Positions 61,517 to 64,000 of a stretch of DNA of 64,000 bases are shown one piece after another. How positions within the stretch are numbered: position 1 is the stretch's first letter; each line of letters opens with the position of its first letter. Below the pieces are notes generated by a model. It did no database searches. It was given only the letters and a program-made list of their open reading frames with translations, and had not been told where the DNA came from. This DNA is from Variovorax beijingensis (lineage in GTDB: Bacteria > Pseudomonadota > Gammaproteobacteria > Burkholderiales > Burkholderiaceae_C), in assembly GCF_003951285.1 (NCBI RefSeq), contig NZ_RXFQ01000020.1:1-64000 (forward strand). Reading direction: 5' to 3'. The translations under genes and the position numbers were made by a program.

Positions 61517-62635
61517 TCAGAGGCCGCCGGGTTGTTTGTAAAGCGAAAGGACATGGCCGACGCGCGCGTCGCCCTTGCCGGCCAGCACCTGCGCATAGGC
61601 GGCCTGCACCGCTTCGCCGCCGTGGTGGTGCTCGGCGCGCAGCCAGGGGTTCCCGGCGTCGGTCACGGTGGCCAGGAAGTGGTGCCAGGCGGCCACCATG
61701 CGCCGGCCGAATTCGTCGGCGCCCCATTCGGCGGTGCGCTTCTTGATCTGCGCCGGCGCGAAGAAGAGCGTGGCGCGCGGGCCGGCCAGGTCCTTGCCCG
61801 CGCCCTTGGCCGCGAGCTGCTCCACGTGCGTGCCGCCGATCGAGCAGCTGTACTTGAGGTTGGTGAAGCGCGTGTGGATCGCGTTGCGCAGGCCGGCGTT
61901 GCCCGCGAAGTCCACATAGACGCAGGGCGTGCCGGCCGCGATGCCGTCGAGCGCGTCGTAGGTCAGCACGCGGTGGTAGCAGCCCAGGCTTTCGCAGAAG
62001 GCCACGTTGGCGGGCGAGGTCAGGCCGATCACCTCGATGCCTTCGCGCTGGTGCAGCTGGAAGGCAGTGCCGTAGGCCGTCTTGCTCGACGCGCTCGACA
62101 GCAGCATGGTGTTCGCGCCGAAGAAATCGTTGTCGGCCATGAAGTCGTCGATCAGCCACGAGGTGATGAACAGCGGACGCAGCAGCGCCTGCACGTCTTC
62201 GGTGTCCGCGGTGTAGAGCGGATCGGCGTTGCAGCGGAAGTACTGGTTGTAGACCGTGGGCAGCTCGGCACGGTGCGCGGCGGCGTCGGTGAAGCGCCCG
62301 GGCGAGAGGCGGTCGGGGATCAGCACGGCGCCCGACGACATCGGCCAGTAGCCGTAGAGCCGCTCGCCCGCCGCCACGCCCGGGTGCAGCGACTGCACCA
62401 CGCTGGCGAAGCCCCACACCGGAATGCTGCCCCAGCCTTCTTCCGTGGACGGGAAGAACTGCCAGTAGCTCATCGCATCGCCGAAGGCGGCGTAGGTGAT
62501 GTTGTTGGAGGTGAGCGCAAAGCTGTCGATGCGCACGCGCACCTGGCCGTCGGCCAGCGGCTGGTCGGCGGCGGTGTGCAGGCGCGTGGTGGCGAGTTCG
62601 CCCTTGCGGATCAGGAGGCTGGTGGTGGTGCTCAT
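61517..62635 (-). CDS. DUF2855-family oxidoreductase-like protein
   Basis: A 372-residue protein starting at ATG 62635, with GGAG nine bases upstream inside a longer frame. It has an MDR-like N-terminal fold without zinc motifs: VRVRIDSFALTSNNITYAAFGDAMSYWQFFP and PVWGFASVVQSLHPGVAAGERLYGYWPMS are the DUF2855 hallmarks, and a second half with a Rossmann-like segment (MLLSSASSKTAYGTAF). No reaction is known for the family. A terminator lies upstream of its start region; it is not in an operon. Confidence 0.85.
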   Translation of the reverse strand: MSTTTSLLIRKGELATTRLHTAADQPLADGQVRVRIDSFALTSNNITYAAFGDAMSYWQFFPSTEEGWGSIPVWGFASVVQSLHPGVAAGERLYGYWPMSSGAVLIPDRLSPGRFTDAAAHRAELPTVYNQYFRCNADPLYTADTEDVQALLRPLFITSWLIDDFMADNDFFGANTMLLSSASSKTAYGTAFQLHQREGIEVIGLTSPANVAFCESLGCYHRVLTYDALDGIAAGTPCVYVDFAGNAGLRNAIHTRFTNLKYSCSIGGTHVEQLAAKGAGKDLAGPRATLFFAPAQIKKRTAEWGADEFGRRMVAAWHHFLATVTDAGNPWLRAEHHHGGEAVQAAYAQVLAGKGDARVGHVLSLYKQPGGL

Positions 62636-62766
62636 GGTGTCGATCTCCATGGTGGTGGTGTGGGTTGCGGGGATGGCGCGTGCTGCAGCCACATTAGCCA
62701 GGCTTGATGAAAGGCGCTATCGCGTTTCCCTTTTCCGCGTCGCCCGCGGGACACAACGCCGGCCAT

Positions 62767-62801
62767 AAAAAAAAAGGCGCCCCGGCTTGTGGCCGGGACG
62801 C
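62767..62801 (-). terminator. Rho-independent terminator of the ohrR-ohr unit
   Basis: On the minus strand the stem GCGTCCCGGC / GCCGGGGCGC (with one G-T pair) encloses a short loop and is followed by nine T residues (62767-62775). It lies 33 bases beyond the ohr stop codon. Confidence 0.85.
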
Positions 62802-62833
62802 TCTTCTTCTTTGCCCCTGCGCAGGGGGCGGAA

Positions 62834-63259
62834 TCAGGCGATCGAGAGTTCGACGTCGATGTTGCCGCGCGTGGCGTTCGAGTACGGGCAGACCTGGTGG
62901 GCCGTGTCGACCAGCTTCTGCTTCTGTTCGGCGTCCAGGCCCGGCAGCGTGATCGCCAGCTTCACGGCGATGCCATAGGCAGCGCCGCCGTTCGTCGGGC
63001 CAAGGGAAACGCTGGAGTCGATGGCCACGTCCTCGGGCACCTTCACGCCGATCTTCGGGCCGACGGCCTTCATCGCGCCGATGAAGCAGGCGGCGTAGCC
63101 GACTGCGAACAGCTGCTCGGGATTGGTGCCGGGCTTGCCCGAACCGGGCGAGCTGAGCTTGACGTCGATGGCGCCGTCGCTGGACTTGCCTGCGCCGTCG
63201 CGGCCGCCGACGGTGTGGGCTTCAGCGGTGTAGAGAACCTTGTCGAGCTTGGTGGTCAT
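62834..63259 (-). CDS. ohr: Organic hydroperoxide resistance protein Ohr
   Basis: A 141-residue OsmC-family thiol peroxidase starting at ATG 63259. The two catalytic cysteines lie in VGYAACFIGAMK and QVCPYSNATRGN, the Ohr pattern. It reduces organic hydroperoxides with dihydrolipoamide-type reductants. The gene for its repressor ohrR lies 82 bases upstream on the same strand, giving an inducible ohrR-ohr unit, and a terminator follows at 62767-62801. Confidence 0.95.
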   Translation of the reverse strand: MTTKLDKVLYTAEAHTVGGRDGAGKSSDGAIDVKLSSPGSGKPGTNPEQLFAVGYAACFIGAMKAVGPKIGVKVPEDVAIDSSVSLGPTNGGAAYGIAVKLAITLPGLDAEQKQKLVDTAHQVCPYSNATRGNIDVELSIA

Positions 63260-63341
63260 GGTGGTGATTCCTTCGGTTGGTGAGGGTGGTGAAAAAGAGC
63301 TTCTTGGATAGAAGCGGGAGAAAACCGGGATTGCTTGCGTG

Positions 63342-63800
63342 TCAGGCGGCTTTCCTGATGCGGTCGCGCAGCGTCTGGATCTGCTGGGTAAGCGAGATGA
63401 GTTCAGGCACCGAGCATTGCGCCGCGGCCATGAGGCAGCCGGGCACGCCGGCGGCGCGCGCCTTGAGCTTGCGGCCGGCGCTGGTGAGCGTGATGTGGAC
63501 GCGGCGCTCGTCGGCCACGTCGCGCAGCCGCGTGACATAGCCGACGGCTTCGAGCCGCTTGAGCAGCGGCGTGAGCGTGCCGGAGTCGAGCGAGAGGCGT
63601 TCGCCGAGCTCGGAGACCGTGGGGCCGTCTTGCTCCCAGAGGGCGAGCATGACGAGGTATTGGGGGTAGGTGAGCTGCAGCTTTTCCAGCACCGGCTTGT
63701 AGAGGCGGGTCATGGCCAACGAGGCGGAATAGACGGCGAAGCAGAGCTGGTTGTCCAGCTTGAGCATTTCGTCTGAGGCTTGGGTGGTACTGCTGCGCAT
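63342..63800 (-). CDS. ohrR: MarR-family organic peroxide sensor OhrR
   Basis: A 152-residue MarR-type repressor starting at ATG 63800. The redox-sensing cysteine is C20 (NQLCFAVYSAS), with C122 and C129 near the C-terminus, making it the two-cysteine type. The winged helix reads TVSELGERLSLDSGTLTPLLKRLEAVGYVTR. Organic peroxide oxidises C20 and releases DNA. A dyad at 63817-63831 is a likely operator, and ohr lies 82 bases downstream. Confidence 0.94.
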   Translation of the reverse strand: MRSSTTQASDEMLKLDNQLCFAVYSASLAMTRLYKPVLEKLQLTYPQYLVMLALWEQDGPTVSELGERLSLDSGTLTPLLKRLEAVGYVTRLRDVADERRVHITLTSAGRKLKARAAGVPGCLMAAAQCSVPELISLTQQIQTLRDRIRKAA

Positions 63801-63816
63801 GGCTCGAATTTTAGCG

Positions 63817-63831
63817 CGCAATTGAATTGCG
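63817..63831. promoter_or_regulatory. Candidate OhrR operator
   Basis: CGCAATT-G-AATTGCG is a perfect 15-base dyad starting 17 bases upstream of the ohrR start codon. AATT-rich dyads are typical OhrR sites, so autoregulation of ohrR-ohr is likely. Confidence 0.7.
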
Positions 63832-63877
63832 TGCAATGTAATTATTTTGGGTTCTTGTTTTTGGTTTGTGTTCCGGA

Positions 63878-63909
63878 GCCGGGTCTCGCCCCGGCGGGCG
63901 AGACCCGGC
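63878..63909. other. Perfect 13-base stem-loop beyond the end of a membrane-protein gene
   Basis: GCCGGGTCTCGCC (63878-63890) pairs with GGCGAGACCCGGC (63897-63909) around a 6-base loop. It lies just past the stop of the partial minus-strand gene. No T-run follows on the minus strand, so it is either a T-less terminator or an RNA-stabilising hairpin. Confidence 0.55.
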
Positions 63910-63928
63910 CCCCGTCCTCAAAAAAACA

Positions 63929-64000
63929 TCACCCCCGAAACCTCTTCCGAGTCAAAGCCAACGCCACCCAGAAAGCCGCAACCCCATAAACCACCAACAC
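63929..64000 (-). CDS. C-terminal end of a membrane protein, cut by the window edge
   Basis: A minus-strand frame open from the right edge to a TGA at 63929-63931 encodes VLVVYGVAAFWVALALTRKR and three further residues: a final membrane helix and a basic tail. This ending is common in MFS-type and other transporters. The rest lies outside the window, so the product cannot be named. Confidence 0.45.
   Translation of the reverse strand: MLVVYGVAAFWVALALTRKRFRG

Noticed and set aside
63878-63909. Rho-independent terminator at the right end
   Set aside because: The 13-base stem is perfect but no T-run follows it on the strand of the preceding gene, so it is listed only as a hairpin.
1-64000. 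CRISPR array, insertion sequence, prophage or tRNA/rRNA gene
   Set aside because: I saw no regularly spaced repeats, transposase motifs, flanking direct duplications or cloverleaf-like sequence on reading through the window.

Overview
The window looks like chromosomal DNA of a high-GC betaproteobacterium of the Comamonadaceae, most likely Variovorax or a close relative. This rests on the very high GC throughout, strong codon bias, orphan Bug-type tripartite tricarboxylate receptors (three here), Liv-type ABC cassettes with CoA ligases, CaiB/AidB-like acyl-CoA genes, PQQ dehydrogenases and many LysR regulators. I see no insertion sequence, prophage, CRISPR array, rRNA or tRNA gene. Genes are packed tightly and no gene-free gap exceeds 300 bases; the longest are 1368-1610 and 29127-29383, both described below.

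Layout. 1-1367: a LysR regulator cut by the left edge and a VOC-family protein. 1611-8448: a sugar (xylose-type) ABC importer, a ROK repressor and a membrane PQQ glucose-type dehydrogenase, with a candidate ROK operator ahead of the first gene. 8453-11987: a GAF/Fis-type regulator divergent from a quinohemoprotein alcohol dehydrogenase. 12061-16234: a Bug receptor, an unusual M48 peptidase fused to a type IV pilin-like domain, a DJ-1/PfpI protein and a multi-pass membrane protein. 16225-24600: a minus-strand Liv-type ABC operon flanked by two CoA ligases, with a divergent Crp/Fnr regulator (24685) and small genes after it. 27039-31078: a B3-like metallo-beta-lactamase-fold lipoprotein, a second Bug receptor, a VOC protein with a clear promoter, Fe superoxide dismutase and a SufR-like regulator.

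31256-39494 is a complete kdp potassium locus (F, A, B, C, D, E) that also carries two tiny membrane-protein genes, one overlapping the start of kdpF and one overlapping the end of kdpC. 39524-45041: an oxidoreductase, a tightly overlapping three-gene cassette (MGDG-synthase-like glycosyltransferase, membrane protein, HCx5R phosphatase), a pseudouridine synthase and an AlkZ/YcaQ-like protein. 45163-48408: a QseBC-like two-component system, a small exported repeat protein and an aquaporin. 48574-53919: an oxidoreductase divergent from a LysR gene, an orphan periplasmic binding protein and htpG. 53916-60458: a lipoprotein, LysR/CaiB, a third Bug receptor, and an AidB-like acyl-CoA dehydrogenase divergent from LysR. 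60449-64000: an SrkA-like kinase, a DUF2855 protein, and ohr with its two-cysteine repressor ohrR and a palindromic operator, ending in the tail of a membrane protein.

The genes mostly suggest a soil or plant-associated generalist: sugar uptake plus periplasmic sugar/alcohol oxidation, aromatic or fatty acid activation, and potassium, osmotic and peroxide stress responses. The most unusual items are the M48-pilin fusion (13242-14432), the glycosyltransferase/membrane protein/phosphatase cassette (40754-42956), and the two unlisted microproteins of the kdp operon.
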